Shown: positions 54,411-64,000 of the stretch, one piece after another
How the letters are laid out: the number at the start of each line of letters is the position of its first letter
Position numbering within the stretch: position 1 is the first letter of the stretch
NCBI GenBank assembly: GCA_963978905.1
Contig: OZ022260.1
Span: 2,841,725-2,905,724, forward strand
DNA: 64,000 nt
Direction of reading: 5' to 3'
Origin: Trichostrongylus colubriformis
Taxonomy: Eukaryota; Nematoda; Chromadorea; Rhabditida; Trichostrongylidae
Translations under genes and position numbers: made by a program
Notes under the pieces: model-generated
Databases searched by the model: none
What the model saw: only the letters and a program-made list of their open reading frames with translations
What the model was told of the DNA's origin: nothing

Positions 54411-56800
54411 CCAGTTGGCAGGCGCACACTACTGCGCGCGATTCATGGCGATATTGTGCAAAACATGTTTGATAAGCTGAATCAAGTGAAAATTCCCCAC
54501 CCTCTGCTTTCAGCTGGGCTATTGAATTGGGAAAAAGCAAAGAAGATGGCGTGATAAAAAAGCATTTCCATTTCAAATACTTCAATCGCTTTGCTTCGAA
54601 CCCATTTTGCACGTCATCGACATGAATCGCGTGCAGTAGTGTGGGCCAGCCAACTGGTTTAGGTCATCATTGGGAACATGAATAGTTTGAAGATCGATAG
54701 TTTTGTATTCGACCTACACAATGATAGCTGACCCATATCCCGATTATCGATGTTTATCGTGTTCGTAAACATGCTCCACTATTTGAAATTTTCCATAGTC
54801 TAGCGGCCCAGTGTTGCTAGCGGTACCGCATTAGCAAATGATTCCGAGATAATCGCTTGCTTTGTTATCACAAATATTGGTTGTATCATGATTATCAATG
54901 TAGATCGCAGTATCAAGAGAAATGCACCATTTCTTGAAACGCTAGGCAATTCAGCGGTCGATACATCGGCCAGTGATATCGGAACAAACAAAATAAGTTC
55001 ACACAATGACACTGGGCATCAGACGCTTTCGCAGTCGCCTTGCAGCGAATTCATTTTGCACGTCATCGACATGAATCGCGCGCAGGGATGTGCGCCAGGC
55101 AACTGGTTTAGGTCACCACTGGGGGTTTGGATAGTCGACAGTTGTGTATTCGATTGCATCCATGGTAACAATTTGTTCACTTGCTGAGCATCTAATTCCT
55201 ACACATTGATGGTAGATCCATATCATGCTTATCGATATCGTTTTCGTAAACATGCTTCACTACTTGGAATTTTACATAGTCTAGCGGTCGATACCCAGTG
55301 TTGCTGCAAGTACTACATTAGAATGATTCCGAGTGAATCGCTTGCTTTGCTATCACAAACATAGGATGTATCATAATTATCAATGTAACTCGCTGTATCA
55401 AAGGAAATGTACCGTTTTTTGGAACGCTATGCAATTCAGCGGTCGATACATTGGCCAGTGATATCAGAACATAAACAAAATATGTTCACCCATTAGCACT
55501 GAGCATCAGACGCTTCTGTTGAAGCGGTCGTATTGTAGTAGCAAGCAATGTAAAGGATTTCATCCCATCCAATTCCTAAGGGTTCTTCTCAGCCACTGTA
55601 AACCGTTATCACTTTCACTAAGGCCCCTATACCCAATAATACCATTAAGGGCCCCTACCCTACAATTCCTGCGAATTTGAACGTTCCACTGTTAACCACA
55701 AAAGCGAACCGGCCATGGTGACATTTCCCTTCTCACGCTCCTTTTCTAACCTTATCAACCGGTATCAAACTTGGATCACCCAACATTAATGTTCCCATTC
55801 CACCCTGCTGAACACTTATGAGTGTCACGCTCTAGGACGCGAAGGACGAAAAGGTCTTGACGACATTTGCCATTTTACGTTCTATCGTATATTATCAACC
55901 GGTATCAAATTTGGATCACCCAAAATTAGTGTTCCCGTTCCATCTCGCAAAACGCCTGTGAGTATGAACGTCCTAGGATCGATGCCAAATGCGAAGCGGA
56001 TTCGACGACTCTAGCCTTTCTGAGCTCCTTATCGAATCTTATCAACCGTTTTCAATGCGAGTCACCCATCATTAATGTCCCTATCCCAACACTCAATACA
56101 CCTATGAATATCGGCGCTCGGGGATGAACCCGAAAGGCAAAATGGATTGGACGACTCTAGCCTTTTTACGCTCATTATCGAATCTTATCAACCCTTATCA
56201 ATGTGGATCACCCACCATCAATGTCCCCGTCCCATTCTGCAAAACACCTGCGAGTATGAACACTCTGGGATCAATGCGAAAAGCGAAACGGGTTCGACGA
56301 CTCTAGCATTTTTGAACTTCTTATCGAATCTTATCAACCGTTATGAAGTTGGATTATCCACTATTAGTGTCCCCGTCCTACCCCGCAGAACACCTGTTAG
56401 TATGAACGCTTCGGGACCAATGCGAAAAGCGAAACGGATTCGACGACTATAGCCACTTCACGCTCCTTATCGAATCTTATCAACCGTTATCAATGCGGGT
56501 CACCCACCGTTAATGTTCCCGTCCCATCCCGCAAAACACCCATGAGTGTCAGCGCTTTGGGATCAACCCGAAAGGCGAAACGACTTTGGTGACGTTCGCC
56601 TTTCAAGGCTCCTTATCAGCGCGTATCAGCTGTTATCACTTTAGTTCCATCACCGCTGGGGTTCCCTTGGCACCCCCTATATCACTTGTATTTAAAATTC
56701 ATCGTCCCAGCTTTGCTGCGACGCGAGATATGAATTTCGTGACAGACAGACGGACACACACACACGCACAGACATACTAAGCGAATAATATATGGTAGGA
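54411..56800 (-). mobile_element. Helitron-like element B (non-autonomous, with minisatellite)
   Basis: Minus strand: starts TCCTACCATATATTATTCGC after an A at the 56800/56801 border, then GACA-type simple repeats and the CGCGTCGCAGCAAAG block, about eight units of roughly 117 bp (55.58-56.66 kb), and ends in hairpin GCGCGCAGTAGTGTGCGC, spacer, CTGG and T at 54411. A 250-bp segment with inverted arms (54.41-54.66 kb) repeats the terminal sequence in reverse, and a further partial terminus lies near 55.03-55.12 kb. Confidence 0.75.
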
Positions 56801-57184
56801 TAGGATAGGTAGGAAGTGGCATATCACAACGATATCCTAAATAGCCCTAAATTGATAGTATAGTACCAATTTGTACATTACATACATACACTGAGCGGTT
56901 GACTTATCCTATCATCCCTCATCACAACCACTCACTGGCCTATGGATAGGCATACAGACCGGCATGTAAACCGACACACAAAGTCAGTGTTTATATAAAA
57001 GAGAGATAGTAGGAATATGTATAAGGAAGTGGTTCTGCGGTTTTGCGAGTCTCTGCTCGAAAAGGATAGGATCTTTGGTCCAAGAGGTAATCTCATTCAG
57101 CTATAGTATATCCCTCGACGTGGCTTCCTGCCACGGCTTTTCCCCAACAGTTAGCCGGAGCTTCTTTCATCGATATTTTTGAAG

Positions 57185-57550
57185 GCACCAGTAGGGATAA
57201 GGGAAAACTGAGATCTGGGAGTACATGTTCTCTGTAACGAACCTTCTACTTTTGAAGAGGTCACATGTGGTGAAAATCGCGCTGAGAAAACGCGGTTTGG
57301 GGAATTATGGCGACCCCGCAGCTCGGCATGCCATTATGCGGTTATGCGGCCGGGAAAGTCGCCGTGGAGGGGCGGGACAACTGGTTCCGGCTCTGGTGTG
57401 CCTTCAATCCACTCCGGTTAGTGACGCAGAGAACGAAAGAAAGAAGGGGATTTTCGGGTTTCTAAACCTCGGTTTTTTCGCAGTATTATGTCGTTCTTTC
57501 TCTATTATTACATTGCCAAGCACTTCTACTTTCTAATTTCCCAACTTGCC
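57185..57550 (+). repeat. Interspersed repeat family R2, copy
   Basis: Contains AAACGCGGTTTGGGG, CGGCATGCCATTATGCGGTT and CGCCGTGGAGGGGCGGGACA. Absent at the matching place of duplication copy 1, so inserted after duplication (or lost there). Confidence 0.65.
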
Positions 57551-57773
57551 AAATTTACCCCGACCGGTGTCTTGAAAATCAAGAGCAAGATCAATTTGAA
57601 AAATTGTTGTAGTAAGAAAGACAAAAGGTTCGTCAATATAATACTGTCGAAACTTTTGAGTTACTAAGAGTTAAGGTCGATGTTGCGTTCTGTAAGAATG
57701 TATCCTCGATTCCCAATCTTTAATTTGTTCGAAGTAACGGATGCAGTAAATTTCTTTTTCGATTCCTTCTTGT

Positions 57774-57890
57774 TTAGCCTCGTCTGCGGTGTCTACTCCA
57801 TTTTGATCTTCTATGAGAATGATGTTTTGCTCTGCGTAGGATAATTGAAGTACTTGAAGAAGAGGTACTTGCACCTCTGGTTTGATCAGG
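57774..57890 (-). CDS. Tail exon of membrane protein gene B (last exon)
   Basis: 117 bp from acceptor GTGTTTTAG to TAA, the duplicate of 39225-39341. Reads PDQTRGASTSSSSTSIILRR and ends HRRSKWSRHRRRG. Downstream of the stop the two copies differ about twice as often as within the exon, which favours a recently functional coding exon. Confidence 0.6.
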   Translation of the reverse strand, partial: PDQTRGASTSSSSTSIILRRAKHHSHRRSKWSRHRRRG

Positions 57891-58227
57891 CTAAAACACT
57901 CAGTACTTTAAGGAAGTTTTGCGTTATACATAGAGTGATGGGATGGTTAGAAGCCCGAATTGGTAAAAGAAAACAACTGGAACTTAATGTAGCGAATTTC
58001 GGTCAAAAATGACATGGTCAGTCTGGTAAGCTTTGATAAAATTACAACTAACCCTGCTAGGAATACCATTATCATCATCAAATTGGCTAGCGCAAACCAA
58101 AATAGGCTCTATTTACCGATTATCAGTATCAGTCTACTTTGCACACCACCTGTTATGCGTGCTTGCCCCTTGGTAGAAGCAAAACATAATATCATCACTA
58201 CCATTTACTTTAAATTGGAACACCCAC

Positions 58228-58331
58228 CACAAATTTTGTCCTTGACTTTCCACTTGCATAGATAGCCATGAGTGCAAGAAGCAGTAATATGAATCCTACC
58301 AAGTACAGGATAAGAAAACTGGCCGATGTAA
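58228..58331 (-). CDS. Transmembrane exon of membrane protein gene B
   Basis: 104 bp between acceptor CATTTTTAG and donor GTGGGT: two bases, TSASFLILYLVGFILLLLAL then MAIYASGKSRTKFV. Five differences from gene C, two silent. The hydrophobic core is untouched. The upstream FN3-like segment (58.50-58.72 kb) has an in-frame TAG, so the full gene may be a pseudogene. Confidence 0.6.
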
Positions 58332-58786
58332 CTAAAAATGATCACATGAGATATATCAATTTCCCTGTTGCGTTCTACTGTGATCTTGTCAGCTGATTCG
58401 GGAGCGATCTAGAATGAAACTACAGCTGAAGACATTGGGCAAATCAAATTGAAGAGGTATGGTCAGCATAGCATAGAAATGCTCGGTTATTCTATGTTTG
58501 ACATTCCTTCAATCTTGATATAGGCCGTCTCCGTGTATGCTTCATAAGAGCCTTTACCACCAGAAGCATGCATTTCTGTTCGCCACCAATAGCCTACGAA
58601 GATGTCAACCTGCTAGTCCATCTTGTCCATTCCGAATGATAGCCTTCCGAAAAGTCAATCTTGTGGTGATAAATTCTGAGCCTCCGCCACAAACACCAAT
58701 TCTCCACTGAAAACCAAGGCTCCGAAGCCTTGCTGGCGTGTGTTGGGTCATTCCATAAGTAGTGTCGTTTTCTTTTCAAGCAAAAA

Positions 58787-60235
58787 TCCTACTCTGTATA
58801 ATTCGCCTATATATATGTGTGTGTCCGTCTGTCCGTCTGTCTGTCTGTCTGTCACGAAATTCATAATCCCGCGTCGCAGTAAGTTGGGACGCTGAATTTT
58901 CCAAATGATATAGGAGGTGGTAAGGGGACCTAGGAGGTGACCGAAAGTGATAGCAGCTGATACGCGCTGATAAGGAGCCTTAAAAGGTGAATGTCACCAA
59001 AGTCGTTTTGTCTCACGCGTTGATCCAAGAGCGCTCATACTCACAGGTGTTTTGCAGAGTGGAACGGGGACATTGATGGTGGGTAATCCTGCTTGATAAG
59101 GGTTGATAAGATTCAATAAGGAGCGTTAAAAGGCTAGAGTCGTCAAATCCGTTTCGCTTTGTTGACCCAAGAGCGCTGACACTCATGGGTGTTTACCTGG
59201 GTAGTCCAGAGACACTTATAGTGGGTGATCCAGCTTGATAACGAATGATAATATATGATAATGAGCGTAAAAAGGCTAGGGCCGTCTTATCCAATTTGTC
59301 TTTCGGGTTGATCCCAGAGTGCCGATCTTCATGGATGTTTTAAGTATTGGGTTAGGGACATCTATGATGGGTGACTCGCACTGATGACGGTTGACAAGAT
59401 TCGATAAGGAGCGTGGAAAGGGGAGTGTCACCGAAGCCGGTTCGCTTTTGCGACTAACAGTGGAATGTTTACATTCGCAGGTATTGTAGGGTACGGGAAC
59501 CTTAATGGTATTGTTGGGCAGTGGGAAGGGGAGGGGGGGGCGGGTTCAGTGAAACCGATAAGGGCTTACAGTGGCTGATAAGAAGCGTCAGAAATTGGAT
59601 GGGATGGAATCCTCTACATCCACTACTATACCACCGCTTCAGCAGAAGGTCTGATGCTAAGTATCATTGGGTGAACATATTTTGTTTATGTTCTCATTTC
59701 AGTGGCCGGTGTATCGATTATATTTGTGATAGCAAAGCAAGCGGTTCACACGGAATCATTTTCCTATGCTGTATTGGCAGGAACATTGGGTATCGACCGC
59801 TAGACTATGCAAAATTCCAAATAGTGAAGCATGTCTACGAAAACGATAAGCATCGATAATCGGAATATGGATCTACCATCAATGTAAAAGTGAGGAAATT
59901 GTTACCAATCGATGCAATCGAATACAAAAATATCGATCTCTAAATTAGGCGAACTCCCAATGATGACCTAAACTAGTTGGCTGGCGCACACTACTGCACG
60001 CGATTCATATCGATGACGTGCAAAATGGGTTCGATGCAAAGCGACCGAAGTATATCGATACGAAATGCTTCTTATCACGCCATCTTTTCTGCTTTTTTTC
60101 CAATGCAGAAGCTCAGATGAAAGCTGATGAAAGGAAATTTCACTTAATTCCATATGCAACTGTGATCGTGCCGATCAAACCCTTTTGCACAACATCGCTA
60201 TGATTCGCGCGCAGTAGTGTGCACCCGTCAACTGG
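58787..60235 (+). mobile_element. Helitron-like element C (non-autonomous)
   Basis: Starts TCCTACTCTGTATAATTCGC after A, with GTCTGTCT simple repeats and CACGAAATTCATAATCCCGC. About six 117-bp units (58.9-59.55 kb) follow. The 3' segment ends in GCGCGCAGTAGTGTGCACCC, CTGG and T. Joining the flanks recreates sequence related to 62.09-62.14 kb (reverse strand), supporting an A^T insertion. Confidence 0.75.
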
Positions 60236-60999
60236 TTTTTCCCATAAAATTACAAGTTTTTACGGCATATCATATATTGTGAGAAAGAGATTTTTCTGCT
60301 CTACAAAAACTGTCGGTAAATTTCGGAGTATGTTAAAATGGGCCTTAAATTCAGGCTGGCGAAGAGAGAGGTCCAGCCAACAAAAATTGGCCAAACCGGC
60401 AATTAAAGGGAACACTATACTTCACTTCGAAGAAATCAAGCGATCATGCGTCCCGTACTCAGTCCCGACCCTTTCTGCAATTTCCAATATTTGGTTGATG
60501 AGGAAGTTGCGTCGTTTTTTTACCACCTTCCTTTTTCCGAAAGTACTCACGTTTACTCAGAAAGGAATTTTCCCCGTCCAATTTCTTGCTCAGCATTGCT
60601 TTATGAACCATTCGGAAGCACTTCGTTTTTGTATTGCCCGTGTTTCACATTGATTTTTGAAACGGTGTGATAGCGTCCCGGTTGACATTAGTGTGTAACT
60701 TTTTTTTGTTCGACGGAAACCCAAGAAATCCCAGTAATGTTTCCCGTCCCTACTAATCATCTGTGTTTGAGGTTTCACCACTCTTCCAGCTGCTTGGTTG
60801 AGGAATTTTTCTTGCCTTGGTTCGAAGGAATCGTGAGAAATCACCAGTCGTGGCGGAGAATTTTAATGGTGGAAAAGACCGACATAACATTTTAAAGACA
60901 CCAGAAGGGGGGAGTTCGCCCTACTGTGGAATATGATAGTAGATGTGCTCAGCAATGTAGTAGTAGAGGGAAATTGACATAAGACTGCGCAAGAACCGA

Positions 61000-61865
61000 G
61001 AAATGGAACCCGAAAATTCTACTTCTCTCTCGTCCTCTGCGTCTCTAACCGGAGTGGACTGAAGACGGGTGTATGTCGTTTGGCGCGGCCCTTGCAGCTA
61101 ATTTGCCAATGGGACGCATGGGCCGTCTGCACTCTCCCAGATTTACCTAAGCCTTTTCAGGGGAGGAGCTTTGACAGTGCCCCATTGGCAAATTAGCTCC
61201 AGGGGGCTGCGCCAAACAACCGTCTCCCCTGAAGACAGGTCACAATCTGAATCAGCCGGCCGCGATTGTTGTCCCGCCTCTCCACGGCGACTCCCCCGGC
61301 CGCATAACCGCATAACGGCATGCCGAGCTGCGGGGTCGTTATAAGACCCCAAGCCGCGTTTTTTCAATGTGATTTTAGCCACATATGATGTCCTCTGAAG
61401 TAGAAGGTTCGCTTTCAGAGAACATGTACTCCCAAATCTCAGTTTTCCCTTACACCTAATAGTGCCTTCAAAGGCACCGCAAGAGGTAAATTCAGTAAAT
61501 GGGGGATTACGAAAGTAGAGGTGCTCAGCAATATAACAGTAGAGAAAGAGTGACATAAAACGGCGAAAAAACCGAGAAATAAGAACCCGAAAATCCCGCT
61601 TCTCTCTCGTCTTCCGCGGCTCCAGCCGGAGTGGATTGGAGACAGACCAGACCAGAGTCTCAACCAGCTGGCCCCGGCGTTGTCCCGCCCCCTCCACAGC
61701 GACTCCCCCGGCCGCATAACGACATGCCATGCTGCGGGGTCGTCATAAGACCCCGAGCCGCGTTTTTCAATGTGATTTTCGCCACATACGACCTCTTTTT
61801 AAGTAGACGCTTCGTTTTCAGAGAACATCTACCCCCAGATCATAGTTTTCCCTTACCCCTAATGG
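61000..61865. repeat. Two tandem R2 repeats
   Basis: 61.00-61.44 and 61.47-61.86 kb are similar in direct order: GAACCCGAAAAT.C, CTCTCTCGTC, GCATAACG.CATGCC, GCTGCGGGGTCGT.ATAAGAC and CAATGTGATTTT.GCCACATA. Confidence 0.65.
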
Positions 61866-62164
61866 TGCCTTAAGCAACTACTTGGTGGAACTTGCAAAAG
61901 GGGTCGAGGTTAAGTGCGTGATATGCGTGATACAGGATTGGTTAATTTTCCTACAATAAAATACAGTGTTTTAATTGATTGCCAGTTTGGTCAATTTCTG
62001 TCGACAAAAAACCTGAACATGTCATTCTGTAAAGCAGAAAATTTTTTCCGAATGATATACGACGTGCTTCGAAAACTTGTAATTTTATAAGAAAAGTTTT
62101 CGTTTGAAAAAAACGTCACTTCTTATGGAATGACCCAATACACAGCAGTATGATTTTGGAGGAG

Positions 62165-62860
62165 GCTTCGATAAAATATCCACAAAATGCCTGTGGCCCA
62201 CATAAATAGTAGTGTATGACATGTTCCGCGGTAAAAAAAAAGCACTCAAAGTGATATGCAAGGCCTCACATCTGCAGCCAATTGCCCCGCGTGGCTCTGT
62301 TTGGGATGTGCCTCAGGGCTGTCCAACTGGGTCAGCTCACTCAAGGAGACGGTACCCCGAGGTATCTGGTGCACGGCCAATTCACAACGGTACCGAAAAG
62401 CAGGGCCCTCTCAGGTGTTGAGGAAAATAGCAGCTTCAGTACGACCCCCCTCTATACGGGACCAAGTACCACCCCCTCTTTGACCTCTACAGTAGTGCAA
62501 TGCCAACTTCGTGTGCGAAGCCGCGATACCGCAAAATCGCAGTCTGACGGCGGCCAACTGTTGCCGGATTGTTTAGTTGCAACGTTTTATTGCTATGATT
62601 CTTACTTGGAGCAGAAGAATTTAAATCCTCACACGGGTTCAATATAAAATACTCTTCCCATCCGCTCATTGAAACTTCAAATTTTAGTGCTCATCGCTGA
62701 CCTCAGAAGATACGACCCCGACTCCCGGTATACCCTGCCGACAAAACGCTGGAGTGGGATGACGAGGCTCGCGTGGATCGGTGACTTAGCCGAACACTTC
62801 TGATGCACGCTCCTCCATTAGATACGTCAGACGCGCTGCGTTGAAAACACGTGAGCTACC
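62165..62860 (-). pseudogene. Duplicate of the 41.62-41.9 kb block; possible exon remnants
   Basis: The minus strand reads VPRGTVSLSELTQLDSPEAH then PKQSHAGQLAA up to CTGCAG. The donor that is GTATGA in copy 1 is ATGTGA here, so splicing would be lost. In copy 1 the corresponding frame is shortened. A third related piece, in opposite orientation, lies at 50.88-51.0 kb. Confidence 0.35.
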
Positions 62861-62867
62861 GGACTAC

Positions 62868-63450
62868 TTTTTTCGAAACGCCATTACTTCGCTCGGACAC
62901 AACTTTATTTGTCGAAATAAAAACCATTCGAATCTACACAACCTTGTCAACGATCTAGTAAAGAAAATATGCAGTCATGATAAAATTCTGTATTGCGAAA
63001 ATTAATAAAGTCAACAATGGCATTTTCAGCATTCATAGTACCGGCGAATTTTTTCTGACGCAGGTTTGCATCAAGAACTCGGAAAAAGTGCCGGGTGACT
63101 TGCGAAGTTTTGCGTTTTTTTGCGCACCCAGCAGAAAATGATGCAGTTAGGTATCGAGACTCTCCCACACCACCCTTATTCCCCATACCTATTCCTGACA
63201 GACTGCCACCTTTTCCGGGTTCTCAATGCTAGCCTGCTTCAGAAAAATTTCGCCGATACTATGCACGGTAAAAATGCCATTCTTGACATTATTAATTCTC
63301 GCAATCAATAATGTGATCGTGATAGCATTTTTTCTTTACCACATCGTTGGCGAAATTTTGTAGATTCGAAATTTCATTTGGACAAATAAAGTTGTGTCTG
63401 AACGAAGTTATGGCCAGTTATGTTTTGGCCATTTATTCTGCATACACCTA
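62868..63450. mobile_element. Palindromic mariner derivative
   Basis: ACTTCGCTCGGACACAACTT at the left is inverted at the right (AGTTGTGTCTGAACGAAGTT). Both halves encode the mariner C-terminus: minus HFFRVLDANLRQKKFAGTMN, plus PYSPYLFLTDCHLFRVLNAS. Absent from duplication copy 1. Confidence 0.7.
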
Positions 63451-63746
63451 ATGGTTTGAATAAAACTTCCATTTCACCGATTGTCATCTTTTCACTTTTG
63501 ACATATTATTTAGCAGACAGTATTCTTGTTTTTAATGGAAGATCTCATTACTATTATCCAGTGAGGTATCTCTGAGCTATAACAAATCACACACTTCTTG
63601 CACCATCACAACCTATTAGCTCGTAATCGATTTCCAAAATCCTACACTACATATACCCGCAGTTCGGCGAAGCATTCTTTTGTTGTTTGTTTATGTACAT
63701 AAAAAAGGAATAACCAACAGCCATAGCAAGTTTCCTCCGAGCTAAC

Positions 63747-63827
63747 GAATGAAGTGTATCCATCCTCATATGTTACATTTAGAGAGTAGAAGTGGCATCC
63801 AGTATCAAATGTAAGCGAGGGCGAAAG
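63747..63827 (-). CDS. Possible extracellular exon
   Basis: A strong acceptor GATTTTTTTTCAG is followed by LSPSLTFDTGCHFYSLNVTY then EDGYTSF, before a weak GTTAGC donor (81 bp). It looks like a beta-rich extracellular segment and could belong to gene B or its neighbour. No second exon confirms it. Confidence 0.3.
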
Positions 63828-64000
63828 CTGAAAAAAAATCGGTCAACAAGCTTCCCTGGGATTTGTACATTTTGTTCCACTCTTGAGAAATATTCCCTCA
63901 ACGATTGCACGACAGTCTGATCTCTATCCACCGCAAGAATATGCTAGTAAGGGAGCAGGTTTCTGCACAATATGGGTACTGTGTGTTGCAAAATTGCTTG

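Larger units (their letters stand above)
58743..62138. mobile_element. 3.4-kb ITR element (mariner-type ends), with nested insertions
   Basis: TTGGGTCATTCCATAAGTAG at 58743 is inverted at 62138 (TTATGGAATGACCCAA then TA). The whole block is missing at the matching site of duplication copy 1 (near 41.59 kb). It contains Helitron C and two R2 copies. Transposase motifs were not found. Confidence 0.65.
57105..63560 (-). repeat. Segmental duplication, copy 2
   Basis: Counterpart of 38.93-42.05 kb, inflated by an R2 insertion (57.18-57.55 kb), a 3.4-kb ITR element (58743-62138) that itself holds a Helitron, and a palindromic mariner (62.87-63.45 kb). Confidence 0.8.

Overview
The window is eukaryotic DNA, most likely from a strongylid (hookworm-type) nematode. 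The evidence is short exons bounded by nematode-style acceptors (TTTTCAG, TTTCAG) and GTGAGT/GTAAGT donors. It also holds RTE LINEs, Penelope-like elements with GIY-YIG domains, Tc1/mariner relics, and elements with Helitron ends. There is no sign of operon-like prokaryotic coding. The genus assignment is inference from repeat content, not a search.

Left part (1-25.1 kb, minus strand). One long gene for a secreted or membrane adhesion-type protein starts at an ATG at 25,144 and runs off the left end. It has a signal peptide, an immunoglobulin-like segment and several fibronectin type III (FN3) domains. Two exon chains join with matching reading phase: 20319-20424, 18849-18912, 17469-17568, 17281-17413; and 9939-10097, 4346-4461. 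Its introns hold transposon debris: an old RTE LINE (5.4-7.3 kb) inside a large foldback (5.2-9.8 kb), a palindromic Tc1 element (11.14-12.70 kb), a foldback with a tRNA-like module (21.3-22.8 kb) and a Helitron-like insertion (23.7-24.7 kb).

Middle (25-38 kb). This is almost wholly repeats: degenerate RTE endonuclease, hairpins, two more foldbacks of the tRNA-like family, a 145-bp tandem array grown from a Helitron end, a foldback with an internal minisatellite, a 726-bp TIR element, and a largely preserved but broken Penelope-like element (36.0-38.05 kb, minus).

Right part (38.9-64 kb). The 3' ends of three paralogous single-pass membrane protein genes lie on the minus strand (39.2-39.8, 51.2-51.5, 57.8-58.3 kb). 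Each has a transmembrane exon followed by a short Ser/basic tail exon. The first and third sit in a segmental duplication (about 38.9-42.05 versus 57.1-63.56 kb). Differences between its copies expose several precise transposon insertions, including a Helitron at an A^T site. Between them lie a near full-length RTE LINE (46.6-49.4 kb, plus), an LTR-element gag fragment and mariner relics.

The host genes visible here appear to be FN3-type surface receptors on one strand. Whether the transmembrane/tail exons belong to the same family as the left gene cannot be settled by eye. The outstanding feature is the number of long inverted repeats (about 18) made from several unrelated transposon families.
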